A DNA stretch of 64,000 nucleotides from Clostridia bacterium (GCA_900763875.1 CAAFLX010000039.1:54920-118919); one strand, 5' to 3'. Numbered from the stretch's first letter, positions 25,583 to 34,083 are shown. Made by a program: numbers and translations. The notes: generated by a model not told the origin, from the letters alone.

Positions 25583-26590
25583 ATGAAAAACTGTCTTATC
25601 GTCATCAACAAATTTGCAGGCACAAGCAAAAAAATCAACTTCGACAAGGTGGAAAAGTGCCTTGGCGACGATTACGACTACACTCACCTCACCATTCCCA
25701 CCGACAATTTTGACAAAAACAGCAAAAAAAGTTTCGATATTCCCGAAGATTTGTCAAAATTCAACGCAATCGCCGTTTGCGGCGGCGACGGAACGTTAGG
25801 CTCGATTTTGCACAAGGTTTGCAAAATGCCCCTCGATTTATTCTACTTTCCCGTCGGCACGCTAAACGACAAAGCAAAATCACAAAGATATGAAAAGCAC
25901 AAAAGTTCGTGTCCGACATGCAAAGACCGCAAATCAAACGCAAAACCCGTTGTTTACGGAAAAGTAGAACGGATATTGCCCTCGAAATCAGATTATCAAC
26001 CAATCTCTGCCGACGCAAGACAAAAAGGTGTGACAAATTCAAGCGGCGAGGATACGGGCAGCGTTTTCGCATACGTCTTTGCCGCAGGTTCGTTCACCCC
26101 AATCGGCTACACTTCAAACGTGAAAAACAAAAAGAAATTCGGAGTGCTTGCATATCTTGCAAAAGTCATCGAACAATACAAGCCGCACCGAATAAACGCA
26201 AGCATAAAATGCGACAATCACACACACGAGGGAGAGTTCACTCTCATTATGTTCGTCAAGTCGCCAAGATGTTTCGGCTTTCACTTCAACAAAGCGTTTG
26301 ACGGCGACAAACAAAGCGGACACCTCGTTGCCATTCGCGCGCCCAAACACAGAGGATTGCTCGGTTATATCGAAATGTTCTTTCCGTTTTTCAGAGTCTT
26401 TTTTATGGGCTTAAAAAAGGAGCGCGCAAGCGGAACAATAGTTTTTGAGGAGAGCAAGCATATATCTCTCACCCTAAAAACCAACGTTGATTTTTGCAGG
26501 GACGGTGAAAAACAAACTCTTGACAAGGGCGAGTATTCCCTCGTTTTTCAAAAGTCGATTTGCAACTTTTCCGTCATCGAAAAGTTTTGA
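25583..26590 (+). CDS. Diacylglycerol-kinase catalytic-domain protein
   Basis: Soluble lipid-kinase-fold protein of 335 residues. AVCGGDGTLGSIL is the nucleotide-binding GGDGT motif, FPVGTLNDKAKS the following GTxND-type loop, and FAYVFAAGSFTPIGY the next conserved strand. Between them is an unusual insert, including a SCPTC pair and a basic stretch (about residues 95-145), absent from the usual family members. It could phosphorylate diacylglycerol or a related lipid; its opposition to pgsA supports a phospholipid role. The RBS CGAGGTGA precedes the ATG at 25583. Confidence 0.82.
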   Translation: MKNCLIVINKFAGTSKKINFDKVEKCLGDDYDYTHLTIPTDNFDKNSKKSFDIPEDLSKFNAIAVCGGDGTLGSILHKVCKMPLDLFYFPVGTLNDKAKSQRYEKHKSSCPTCKDRKSNAKPVVYGKVERILPSKSDYQPISADARQKGVTNSSGEDTGSVFAYVFAAGSFTPIGYTSNVKNKKKFGVLAYLAKVIEQYKPHRINASIKCDNHTHEGEFTLIMFVKSPRCFGFHFNKAFDGDKQSGHLVAIRAPKHRGLLGYIEMFFPFFRVFFMGLKKERASGTIVFEESKHISLTLKTNVDFCRDGEKQTLDKGEYSLVFQKSICNFSVIEKF

Positions 26591-26855
26591 AAAATCACTC
26601 AAAATCACAAAAGAATTACAAAATATCCGCATTTTTATAATACTTTCAGGCGATGTTTGCATTTTTCATTTCTTTCACTGTTTAGTGGACTTTTGTTTTT
26701 GATTTTGCAAAATGTATTATGAAAAACGATGTTTTTTAGAATTGTTATGTGCTTTTTGAGCAACTTTTATCTTTATAGCTCAAAAAAACCGATTCCAAAA
26801 AAAAATACACCCCTTGCAAAAATGCAAAGGGCGCAATCAGAATTAAGTTTTGTCC

Positions 26856-27509
26856 TTATTTTCCAAGCACGAGTTTTACAACGTCTTGAGGAGTTTCAAG
26901 GATATATTCGGCTTTGTACTTTTCAAATTCTTCACGGTTGCCGTAGCCATACAGCACAGCGGCGCAATCCACGTTTTCAATATGCGCGCCCTCGATGTCA
27001 TAGAGCCTGTCCCCCACCATAAGCACCTTTGATTTATCCTCGACTTTGAGATTGTCAAGCACCATTCTTATCACGTCGCATTTTGCCTCTTTGCTTGCGT
27101 CGCTCGACGCTCCGCCCACAAAATCAAAGTATTTGCCAAGGTCGAAATCACGCATAATGAGCGAGGTGAACTTCATAGGCTTGCTTGTTGCAACCGCAAG
27201 TTTTTTTCCTGCATTTTTGAGCGCGGACAGCATCTCGACCACCCCGTCATACACGTTGCAATGCTTATAGCCCGTCACTTCGTACACACCGCGATAAAGG
27301 GATATGAGTTTTTCGATTTCATCGGGTTCTTGTCCGAGAAATTCTTTCATCGAAATTCTGAAAGGCGGCCCGACCATTTTGTCCAAAATCGCTTGGGTAT
27401 AAGGGATATTTTCCTTGTCGAGCGCATATGCGATGCACTCGGTGATGCCGGGTTTGCTGTCGGTGAGCGTACCGTCCAAATCAAACAAAATATACTCGTA
27501 ATTCTTCAT
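26856..27509 (-). CDS. HAD-family hydrolase, phosphoglycolate-phosphatase-like
   Basis: 217-residue phosphatase of HAD subfamily IA. Motif I is ILFDLDGTLTDS with the nucleophilic Asp, the cap follows, motif II is VATSKP and motifs III/IV are LMVGDRLYDIEGA. Related enzymes include phosphoglycolate phosphatase Gph and pyrophosphatase PpaX; the substrate is not decided. The ATG at 27509 (MKNYEYILF) is more plausible than longer upstream starts because it begins right at the first strand. Confidence 0.88.
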   Translation of the reverse strand: MKNYEYILFDLDGTLTDSKPGITECIAYALDKENIPYTQAILDKMVGPPFRISMKEFLGQEPDEIEKLISLYRGVYEVTGYKHCNVYDGVVEMLSALKNAGKKLAVATSKPMKFTSLIMRDFDLGKYFDFVGGASSDASKEAKCDVIRMVLDNLKVEDKSKVLMVGDRLYDIEGAHIENVDCAAVLYGYGNREEFEKYKAEYILETPQDVVKLVLGK

Positions 27510-27552
27510 TTTGTGCCTACAATTTGCCTGTAAAATGTTATTTGCAAACGCC

Positions 27553-27600
27553 GCTTTCAACTCTCACATCCTGTCTGCTTTCAACTCTCAAATCCTGTCT
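27553..27600. repeat. Two-copy 24-bp tandem repeat
   Basis: Units at 27553-27576 and 27577-27600 differ by one base (core GCTTTCAACTCTCA). It lies just upstream of the HAD phosphatase start, in the gap to ddh. Confidence 0.8.
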
Positions 27601-27647
27601 GCAAAAGCGATTTTGCGAATGTCGATAAGCGCGCTCACCACACAAGT

Positions 27648-28886
27648 CTAAACAAATCGTTTGATTTTGTCAATCCATTCGCCGTCCAATAAATCGCTCA
27701 TTGCAATGTCAAGCACGCTTTTGACGCCCCTATCCCCTCTTTTATAGGCTCTTGCGTTGGCTTTTGCGTATGCAATCATAATGCCTGCCGTAAAAATCGG
27801 GTTGTCTTGCATTTTCAGCGACGCTTCGCAACTTGAATCGTATCCCTCAAAACTGCCTTTTGCAATCACAACGCCGCCGTGTTCCATACCCTTGCAATGC
27901 TCGTTGAAGTATTTTTCGTCCACAAAATGCACGATTGTGTCGTATCCAGCAAAATAATTCGGCATATTTTTGATTTCGTTTTCGATTTTTTCTTTGTCCG
28001 CACCCTCTTTTGCCACCACAAAACACTCTCTCAAATGCTTGTCACGCTCCGAAAGCTCCTCGCCTGTTGCTCTTGCAATCCGCATTGCATTTTCTTTGTC
28101 CAATCCCTCTTTTGCCACAACAAAACACTCCCTCAAATGCTTGTCACGCTCCGAAAGCTCCTCCTCGGCTGCTCTTGCAAGCCGCATTGCGTTTTCTTTG
28201 TCCGCTCCACCTTTTGCCGCAACAAAACACTCCCTCAAATGCTTGTCGCGCTCCGAAAGCTCCTCGCCTGTTGCTCTTGCAATCCGCATTGCGTTTTCTT
28301 TGGGAATCGTGTATTGTTTTGCCATCAAAACGCCGTCGATTTTTCTTATCGCCTCGCTGTGTCCTTGCGACACCCCCTTGCCCCAAAACGTGAAAATTTT
28401 TGAATTTTTCAACGCGCAGGCGAAACACGCGCGAAGAAGTGAAAAAATCCCGGGGTCCCACCCAGTCCCGACATAGCAAAGTCGTCCGTATTCTCGTGCG
28501 ATTTTCGACATTCTATCCATATGGATAGACATTCTTGCGTGATTGTCAAAACAGTCCACCGTATTGAACCGTTTTGCGATTTTCGCCGCAGTTTCCTCCA
28601 AATCGCCTTGCGACCCCACGCACAGCACCGCCACGTCCAACTCCCCGTCAAACTTATTTTCTTCTTTACAAACATTATCCTGTCTTGATTGTTCAAACAA
28701 GTCACTTTGATTGTATATCTTTGTGCCAAACGGCGATACAATGCCGTTTCGGCGTGAAAATATGCCCACAAGCTCAATATCTTCATCGCAAAGCGCAATC
28801 TTTTCACACGCCTTGCCAAGTTTGCCATATCCTACTATTCCGATTCTTATCTTATTTTTGCGGTCATTACAATTATTCTTTGCCAT
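27648..28886 (-). CDS. ddh: meso-Diaminopimelate dehydrogenase with internal triplication
   Basis: NADP-dependent enzyme making meso-DAP directly from tetrahydrodipicolinate, for lysine and cell wall. Recognised by IGIVGYGKLGKACE, VDCFDNHARM, VGTGWDPGIFSLLR, FWGKGVSQGHSEAIRKIDGV, MPNYFAGYDTIVHFVDE and the C-terminal NPIFTAGIMIAYAKANARAY. Ordinary Ddh is about 326 residues; this one is 412. The excess is mainly two extra tandem copies of a 34-residue segment (KENAMRIARATGEELSERDK...), so residues about 196-297 contain it three times where the family has it once. An extra 15-20 residues also lie near 60-80. The RBS AAGGAG precedes the ATG. Whether the enzyme is still active is open. Confidence 0.9.
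   Translation of the reverse strand: MAKNNCNDRKNKIRIGIVGYGKLGKACEKIALCDEDIELVGIFSRRNGIVSPFGTKIYNQSDLFEQSRQDNVCKEENKFDGELDVAVLCVGSQGDLEETAAKIAKRFNTVDCFDNHARMSIHMDRMSKIAREYGRLCYVGTGWDPGIFSLLRACFACALKNSKIFTFWGKGVSQGHSEAIRKIDGVLMAKQYTIPKENAMRIARATGEELSERDKHLRECFVAAKGGADKENAMRLARAAEEELSERDKHLRECFVVAKEGLDKENAMRIARATGEELSERDKHLRECFVVAKEGADKEKIENEIKNMPNYFAGYDTIVHFVDEKYFNEHCKGMEHGGVVIAKGSFEGYDSSCEASLKMQDNPIFTAGIMIAYAKANARAYKRGDRGVKSVLDIAMSDLLDGEWIDKIKRFV
27997..28302 (-). repeat. In-frame 102-bp tandem repeat inside ddh, three units
   Basis: Units are 27997-28098, 28099-28200 and 28201-28302. Each encodes 34 residues, with a few differences concentrated at LARAAEE versus IARATGE and at the ends (GGAD, EGLD, EGAD). 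Confidence 0.95.
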
Positions 28887-29394
28887 AACTCATACTCCTT
28901 GCGCGTGCCACAACACCGTTCTTTGTCATAACCCCTACTTATTTCTCGTGGCACAGCACCATTTTGAATTTTTTGGCTATGCCAAAAAGATTTTGTTTTG
29001 AAAAAATAGTGACATAATTCCTCACACTTTTGCGTTTTGAGGGCATAGTATGTGATAGCAACGCCCAATAATTTGCAATATATGCACAAAACCGCACGAT
29101 GTTGACAGCAAAGCAAAATCACACATATTGGCAGCCAAAATCGAACGAAGTTGACAGTCAAAACAAGGCTTGCAATGTAGTCAGTCAAGACGAAGTTGAA
29201 CAAGGTTGAAAGCCACGGCAAAGCCGAAAGATGTTGACAGCCAAATCAAAAGCGGCGATATACAAAATATTGCACACATACTGCTTTGAAAACAGCGGCA
29301 TTGGCTCGGTTTTGATATGCTATGAGGTTTGAAAAAGCGGTGGAAAATATTGCAAGGGATAAAACAGAGGTGCGTTGACAATAATATTGCGAGT
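28887..29394. other. Gene-free stretch upstream of mazF with scattered TTGACAG repeats
   Basis: About 500 bases without a credible gene. From 29100 to 29250 a degenerate word (TTGACAGC/TCAAA-like) recurs irregularly at least five times. No small antitoxin reading frame ahead of mazF could be supported. Confidence 0.5.
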
Positions 29395-29748
29395 ATGGAA
29401 ATGGTCAAGCGCGGAGATTTGTATTATGCCGATTTAAGCCCCGTTGTGGGCAGCGAGCAAGGCGGGATTCGTCCCGTCCTTATCGTGCAAAACAACGTCG
29501 GAAACAAATATAGCCCCACGATTATTGCGGCGGCTGTCACCTCGCAACTTGAAAAAGCAAAATTGCCCACCCATATCGCACTCGAAGCCGGCAAATACGG
29601 CTTGCCCAAAGATTCGGTGGTGCTACTCGAACAAATACGAACGCTTGACAAGCGCAGGTTGAAAGAAAAAATCGGAGAATTGCCAATGAATATGATGACA
29701 AAAGTCAACGAAGCACTGCTCGTTTCTCTCGGCTTTTTTGAAACGTAA
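29395..29748 (+). CDS. mazF: MazF/PemK-family endoribonuclease toxin (EndoA-like)
   Basis: mRNA interferase that cleaves short RNA sequences, normally neutralised by a MazE-type antitoxin. The 117-residue sequence follows the EndoA pattern closely: [59 protein letters not shown] and [17 protein letters not shown]. In Bacillus and relatives it follows alr and a small antitoxin gene. Here alr is 10 kb away and no antitoxin ORF was found in the 500 bases upstream. The start could be 29395 or 29401; the RBS is weak. Confidence 0.9.
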   Translation: MEMVKRGDLYYADLSPVVGSEQGGIRPVLIVQNNVGNKYSPTIIAAAVTSQLEKAKLPTHIALEAGKYGLPKDSVVLLEQIRTLDKRRLKEKIGELPMNMMTKVNEALLVSLGFFET

Positions 29749-29791
29749 AAACTTGAGCAAACACTTTTAAGTTGCACCTACCGTGTATAAG

Positions 29792-29815
29792 AACGCCCTG
29801 ACAGAGCGTGTTTTT
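29792..29815 (+). terminator. Probable terminator of mazF
   Basis: An imperfect hairpin (AACGC...GCGTG around CCTGACAGA), followed by TTTTTT. Short stem, so moderate support. Confidence 0.5.
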
Positions 29816-29998
29816 TCTCTGTTTTGCTATAAAAAACTTGCAACTTGCAAGGCAAAAACGAAAAAAATAATTCTAAAAAAATGAAATTCAGCGGATTAGA
29901 TTACACAAAAGTGCAGAAAACGGCAAGGCAATCAGTCCGATGCAAGAGATTTGGGCTTGTCTTCGTAATTGCGCAAAAGTGCCAAAACTGTAAGACAA

Positions 29999-30487
29999 TC
30001 AGTCTTCGTAGACGTCAAATAAGTTTGCCATAACCTTGTTGATTATGCGCCAGTCAAAGCCTTTTTGAAAAAGGTGCGCGCCAACCTTTTGAGCGTCGGC
30101 TTTGTCGGTTATTTTCTTGGTTTTGACAAACTTTTTGGCAAATTTGTCGGCAAGTTCCAACTCAAAATCGTCGTCGATTTCATCACAAACGACGTTTTCG
30201 ACAAGGTTTTTGTCAACGCCTTTTTCGGTGGTGAGTTTATAAACAATCTTCCTCACACCGTAGCGAGATTTGTTGAAAAGCAAAAAGGTGCGCACATACT
30301 CCTCGTCGTCAACATAGCGATAACCTTTTGCCTTGTCTATGGCAAAATCGACCTCTGCTTTGTGGAAGCCTTTGTCGTAAAGTTTGTCCTTGCACTCCTG
30401 CTCCGAACGAGCAGAGCCTGCAAGATACTTCACGAGCGTTTCGTACGCCTTGTTTGCTCTTTCTTCATCTAGGGGAAAATCCGACAC
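29999..30487 (-). CDS. recX: RecX-family regulatory protein
   Basis: Small helical protein that modulates RecA filaments. About 162 residues with three-helix repeats: ANKAYETLVKYLAGSARSEQECKDKL, YRYVDDEEYVRTFLLFNKSRYGVRKIVYKL and the C-terminal AQKVGAHLFQKGFDWRIINKVM, all typical. A GTG at 30487 is preferred as start because AAGGTG lies five bases ahead of it; a TTG at 30529 would give 14 more residues. recA is not in the window. Confidence 0.85.
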   Translation of the reverse strand: MSDFPLDEERANKAYETLVKYLAGSARSEQECKDKLYDKGFHKAEVDFAIDKAKGYRYVDDEEYVRTFLLFNKSRYGVRKIVYKLTTEKGVDKNLVENVVCDEIDDDFELELADKFAKKFVKTKKITDKADAQKVGAHLFQKGFDWRIINKVMANLFDVYED

Positions 30488-30562
30488 TTTGCACCTTGAA
30501 AATTGAATAATAACATTTTCAAAAATCAAATAAAAATTGATTTTTGAGCCGTTTTCGACATT

Positions 30563-31192
30563 CTAATCGAGTTTTTTGAAGTTGACCATGCCTGTATCGA
30601 CAATGTGCGAACGACCGAGCGACGCCTCTTTGACACTCCGGATAAAATCAAGTTTATCGTCAAGAGGGACAAAGACATTGACGGTTACGTCATTGTCGTA
30701 GGATACGTTGTCCAAAACCACGTTGCTCTTGCGCAAGAGCTTTTCAACCGTTGCGTGAGTTGGATAGTCCGACTTGATTTCAACAAGCGCGCACTCGACT
30801 TTTTGAGAGATTTTGCCTGCTCTTACACCGTCTGCCGCTGCGCCCGAATATGCGCCTACAAGTCCGCCTGCACCGAGCTTTACTCCACCGAAATATCTTG
30901 TGACAACGATTGCGGTTTTGACGATATTTTGCTTGCGCAAGACGTCCAAAATGGGTTGTCCTGCCGTGCCGGACGGCTCGCCGTCATCGCTGAATCTTGT
31001 CACGTTGCCAAGCTCGTCACCGACGTAGGCATAACAGTTGTGCGTTGCGTCGGGATATTTCTTGCGAACGCTTTTGACAAATTCGTCCGCCTCGTCGGCG
31101 GAAAGTTCACCTTTTACGGTGGCAATGAAAATCGAGCGTTTTATCTCGATTTTCACCTCACACTCTCCGTCAACGTAGCGATATGTTTTCAT
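30563..31192 (-). CDS. yigZ: YigZ/IMPACT family protein
   Basis: 209 residues. The UPF0029 N-terminal domain contains KRSIFIATVKGELSADEADEFV, THNCYAYVGD, RFSDDGEPSGTAGQPIL and the signature VVTRYFGGVKLGAGGLVGAYSGAA, followed by the DUF1949-type ferredoxin-fold C-terminus. The family is linked to ribosome/translation control, but the bacterial role is not settled. Its ATG overlaps the tyrS stop (ATGA at 31189-31192), so the two are translationally coupled. Confidence 0.92.
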   Translation of the reverse strand: MKTYRYVDGECEVKIEIKRSIFIATVKGELSADEADEFVKSVRKKYPDATHNCYAYVGDELGNVTRFSDDGEPSGTAGQPILDVLRKQNIVKTAIVVTRYFGGVKLGAGGLVGAYSGAAADGVRAGKISQKVECALVEIKSDYPTHATVEKLLRKSNVVLDNVSYDNDVTVNVFVPLDDKLDFIRSVKEASLGRSHIVDTGMVNFKKLD

Positions 31193-32400
31193 TCGGCAGT
31201 GACCTTGTAGAAGTTCTTTTTGCCCTTTTGAAGAACAAACCCGTTGGCAACTTGGCTGTCGCTGATTTGAGCCATAATATCCGTCACTTTTTGGTTGTCA
31301 ATGGAGATTCCACCGCCTTGAATGAGGCGTTTTGCCTCGCCCTTGGACGGCACTTTTGCAACCGCAACAAGGATATCGGCAACGCTTGTCATACCTTGAG
31401 GAATGGTTGCGCTAGGCATATTTTCGCTATCGCCCGAGAATGCCGCACGGGCTTTGGTGAGCGCGTCATCCGCCTCTTTTTCGCCGTGAACCATCTTTGT
31501 AAGCTCGTATGCAAGACGCTCTTTTGCCTTGTTCATACGCTCGTCGTTGTAACGAGTCAGCTCCTGAATCTCGTCAAGCGGCAAGAAAGTGAGGAATCTG
31601 AACACCTTTTCGACGTCGGCATCGGCAATGTTGCGCCAGTATTGGAAGAAATCATACGGCGCGGTCTTGTTGGGATCGAGCCACACCGCACCTTTGGCGG
31701 TCTTGCCCATTTTGATGCCCTCGGATGTGGTGAGCAAGCCGAATGTGATTGCAAACGCGTCCTTTTGCTCCTTTCTGCGAATGAGATCCGCACCTGCAAG
31801 CATATTTGACCATTGATCGTCACCGCCGCATTGGAGCACGCAACCGTACTTGCGGTTGAGCACCAAAAAGTCGTAAGATTGCATGAGCATATAGTTGAAT
31901 TCAAGGAACGTCAATCCCTTTTCAAGACGTTGCTTGTAGCACTCTGCCGTGAGCATACGGTTGACCGAGAAGTTTGCACCTACCTCGCGCAAGAAATTGA
32001 TATAGTTGAGATCAAGAAGCCAATCGGCATTGTTCACCAAAATCGCCGCATTGTCGCCGTCAAAACGAATGAACTTTGCCATTTGCTTTTTGAAACAATC
32101 AACGTTGTGTTGAATGGTCTCCCTTGTCATCATCGAGCGCATATCCGTGCGCCCCGACGGGTCGCCGACCATTGCCGTGCCTCCACCGATAAGTATGATC
32201 GGACGATGTCCTGCATCTTGCAAACGCTTTGCTACTATCATTTGCATAAAATGCCCGACGTGTAGACTGTCCGCCGTGGGGTCAAAACCAATATAGAAGG
32301 ACTGTGAACCCTCGTCCAACATCTTTTTGAGATCCTCCTCAAATACCACCTGCTTGACAAGCCCACGCTCGCGAAGTTGATCAATAATGTTTTGTGCCAT
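31189..32400 (-). CDS. tyrS: Tyrosyl-tRNA synthetase
   Basis: Charges tRNA-Tyr. The 403-residue protein has FYIGFDPTADSLHVGHF (HIGH motif, residues about 37-53), MLMQSYDFLVLNRKYGC, QCGGDDQWSNM, the KMSKS-equivalent KMGKTAKGAVWLD (about 231) and a C-terminal S4 RNA-binding domain (EAKRLIQGGGISIDNQKV). Upstream is about 260 bases to the NERD gene, including a hairpin copy at 32516-32548; no T-box sequence was recognised. Followed by yigZ with a four-base overlap. Confidence 0.97.
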   Translation of the reverse strand: MAQNIIDQLRERGLVKQVVFEEDLKKMLDEGSQSFYIGFDPTADSLHVGHFMQMIVAKRLQDAGHRPIILIGGGTAMVGDPSGRTDMRSMMTRETIQHNVDCFKKQMAKFIRFDGDNAAILVNNADWLLDLNYINFLREVGANFSVNRMLTAECYKQRLEKGLTFLEFNYMLMQSYDFLVLNRKYGCVLQCGGDDQWSNMLAGADLIRRKEQKDAFAITFGLLTTSEGIKMGKTAKGAVWLDPNKTAPYDFFQYWRNIADADVEKVFRFLTFLPLDEIQELTRYNDERMNKAKERLAYELTKMVHGEKEADDALTKARAAFSGDSENMPSATIPQGMTSVADILVAVAKVPSKGEAKRLIQGGGISIDNQKVTDIMAQISDSQVANGFVLQKGKKNFYKVTAE

Positions 32401-32515
32401 AATATAAAAGATTCCTTAATATTATTATATATATCCGATTGTAACACCGCCCCGCTTGTTTGGCAACTTGTTTTTGGAAAACACCTGCGGCAAGCCGTCA
32501 AAAGCCAATTTGCGC

Positions 32516-32548
32516 AAAAAAAATAACAGCATCCGCTGTTACTTTTTT
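32516..32548. repeat. TAACAGC/GCTGTTA hairpin, copy A
   Basis: A-tract, TAACAGC, loop ATCC, GCTGTTA, then CTTTTTT: shaped like a two-way terminator. Near-identical copies lie at 33826-33858 and 33890-33920 on the other side of the NERD gene. Confidence 0.85.
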
Positions 32549-32664
32549 GCGTATGTGTACGACAAAATCGCACTTTTTAGAGCTGTTTTCGAGAGTGTGT
32601 CGGACAATAAGTCATTTTTACAACCGCCAACAAGTACAGAAGTCTACACCTATTCAACATTGTT

Positions 32665-33519
32665 CTATCTACCGATTTCAATAGAGTCCAGCTTGCACAA
32701 TGAATAATTGGCAAACTCCCCATTATCGTTTACTGTTATTTTGCCGTTTTCAATGACGGCACACTTTTGAGTACCATCGTTCATTGTAATATCCAACTTA
32801 TCGTAGGAAAAATGATGAATAATCTTTATCTGCGAGATGTTTTTTCGAGTAACAAGTCCTTGCTCGGTTTGGATATTCAATGATTCGGGGGTTATAATAC
32901 AATGTAAGGATTTATCCCCACTTCTCGCATATAAACAATCCGATGAAACACATTTATCGAAAAATTCCTTTGCTTCGTTATTTCCATAAGTGATTTCACC
33001 GTCGTTCTTTATGTAGTCTACCAAGTCATTGATATTATTAAACCATGTATTCTCACTAGCAGTAGTAATTCCTTCAAATTCGTTATCTTCAAAATAAATA
33101 ACGGAATTTATCCATACATTACCCGATATTTCTTTTCTCAACAGGAAAATGGCGCGATTCAATTGTTTGAACGGGGACTTTTGATACTTGCTATGAATTT
33201 CACCCGTCCACCGATCGGTTTTTTCTTGTATAAAACCATTATCCGTTTCCGTCAAATGTCCTTTCCATCGTTTTACTTCTATTGCAAACAACTTATCCCG
33301 ATACAATACCAAACAATCAATCTCGGCATTTCCGTACGATGTATTAATTATAATATTTCTCTTTATTCGAGAAAAAGGCAAACTCGTTTTCAATTTGCCT
33401 ATAAAAGACTCTTCTCCGCTATCTCCGTATCTTTTGGTCGATGATATGTTCGGAATAGATTTCCCGCTTAGACGAGCAAATCCTGTTTTGATTTTATGAA
33501 AAAAGTCCTTTAACCCCAT
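32665..33519 (-). CDS. NERD-domain protein (nuclease-related)
   Basis: 284 residues. The N-terminal half holds a NERD domain: GDSGEESFIGKL, INTSYGNAEIDCLVLYRDK and LFAIEVKRWKGHL, with the Asp and E-x-K expected of a nuclease-like fold. The C-terminal half is unassigned. NERD proteins are often found on mobile DNA and some take part in defence; here that is inference. The gene is visibly more A/T-rich in codon choice than its neighbours and lies between copies of one hairpin, next to tRNA-Lys, all pointing to acquisition. The ATG at 33519 follows GGAGAA. Promoter TTGTGA-N16-TATACT at 33601-33628. Confidence 0.82.
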   Translation of the reverse strand: MGLKDFFHKIKTGFARLSGKSIPNISSTKRYGDSGEESFIGKLKTSLPFSRIKRNIIINTSYGNAEIDCLVLYRDKLFAIEVKRWKGHLTETDNGFIQEKTDRWTGEIHSKYQKSPFKQLNRAIFLLRKEISGNVWINSVIYFEDNEFEGITTASENTWFNNINDLVDYIKNDGEITYGNNEAKEFFDKCVSSDCLYARSGDKSLHCIITPESLNIQTEQGLVTRKNISQIKIIHHFSYDKLDITMNDGTQKCAVIENGKITVNDNGEFANYSLCKLDSIEIGR

Positions 33520-33600
33520 CAAATTTTCTCCGCATGCATTACAAAATCTCTTCTTTATGTAATGCCTTCTCAAAATCGATTTGTTATTTATTACTAATAT

Positions 33601-33628
33601 AGTATAACACGTTCTTTAGAAATCACAA
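33601..33628 (-). promoter_or_regulatory. Promoter of the NERD gene
   Basis: Minus-strand TTGTGA (33623-33628), 16 bases, TATACT (33601-33606). A small hairpin CTATAAG/CTTATAG sits upstream at 33645-33664. Confidence 0.5.
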
Positions 33629-33674
33629 AATGAAAAATATCGGGCTATAAGAAAAGACTTATAGACCATCAGAC

Positions 33675-33696
33675 TTGGTGCGTCCTCAGGGACTCG
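33675..33696 (-). repeat. Duplicated 3' end of tRNA-Lys (attachment-site-like)
   Basis: These 22 bases (core GGTGCGTCCTCAGGGACTCG) are identical to 33920-33941, the CCA end and T-arm of tRNA-Lys. Such copies are left when an integrase uses a tRNA 3' end as its target. No integrase is seen nearby. Confidence 0.7.
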
Positions 33697-33825
33697 TAGC
33701 AAGCCAAAGGATTGCGTAATAGTGAGCTGTGCAAGTTTACTTGCCAAAGGCGAACGTCAGCCTGGTGTGCCAGGGTTCGCCACGCATAGCGTGGTTGCAA
33801 CTTTGTTGCAAAAGTCCCTGGACAC
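33697..33825. other. Non-coding spacer with small hairpins between tRNA-Lys fragments
   Basis: Holds several small inverted repeats (GCCTGGTGTGCCAGG, CACGCATAGCGTGG, GCAACTTTGTTGC). Together with 33574-33674 and 33859-33889 it forms the gene-free area between the NERD gene and tRNA-Lys; no ORF is supportable. Confidence 0.5.
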
Positions 33826-33858
33826 AAAAAAAATAACAGCGTTCGCTGTTACTTTTTT
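33826..33858. repeat. TAACAGC/GCTGTTA hairpin, copy B
   Basis: Same hairpin as copy A with loop GTTC; followed by TTTTTTGGTGC, the same junction that copy C makes with the tRNA-Lys CCA end. Confidence 0.85.
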
Positions 33859-33889
33859 GGTGCTTGGGACGGGACACCTTCGTCCGCAT

Positions 33890-33920
33890 AAAAAAATAAC
33901 AGCATCCGCTGTTACTTTTT
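33890..33920. terminator. TAACAGC/GCTGTTA hairpin, copy C: terminator of tRNA-Lys
   Basis: Directly abuts the CCA end of tRNA-Lys (minus strand reads AAAAAAGTAACAGC...GCTGTTATTTTTT). It has the same loop as copy A. Confidence 0.8.
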
Positions 33921-33996
33921 TGGTGCGTCCTCAGGGACTCGAACCCTGGACCCACTGATTAAGAGTCAGTTGCTCTACCAACTGAGCTAAGGACGC
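33921..33996 (-). tRNA. tRNA-Lys (CUU), CCA encoded
   Basis: A 76-base cloverleaf on the minus strand: acceptor GCGTCCT with AGGACGC, D-arm AGCTCAGTTGGTAGAGC, anticodon loop CTCTTAA in stem ACTGA/TCAGT (anticodon CTT), T-arm CAGGGTTCGAGTCCCTG, discriminator A and encoded CCA at 33921-33923. Confidence 0.96.
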
Positions 33997-34083
33997 ATAT
34001 CCCGGCGACAATTACGCTTTTTGCGGTCTTTGTCGCTCCCTAGATATGACGAACGACCATACGGCCGTTCAAATCGTTACGCT

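Noticed and set aside
27879..28476. Plus-strand frames with a repeated SLKCLSRSESSSPVAL-type protein, and a CRISPR-like look of the DNA repeats
   Set aside because: The repeat is the coding triplication inside ddh read backwards; units are contiguous 102-bp steps with no spacers.
32401..32660. T-box leader upstream of tyrS
   Set aside because: No T-box core sequence or specifier hairpin could be found; only the terminator-like hairpin copy A is present.
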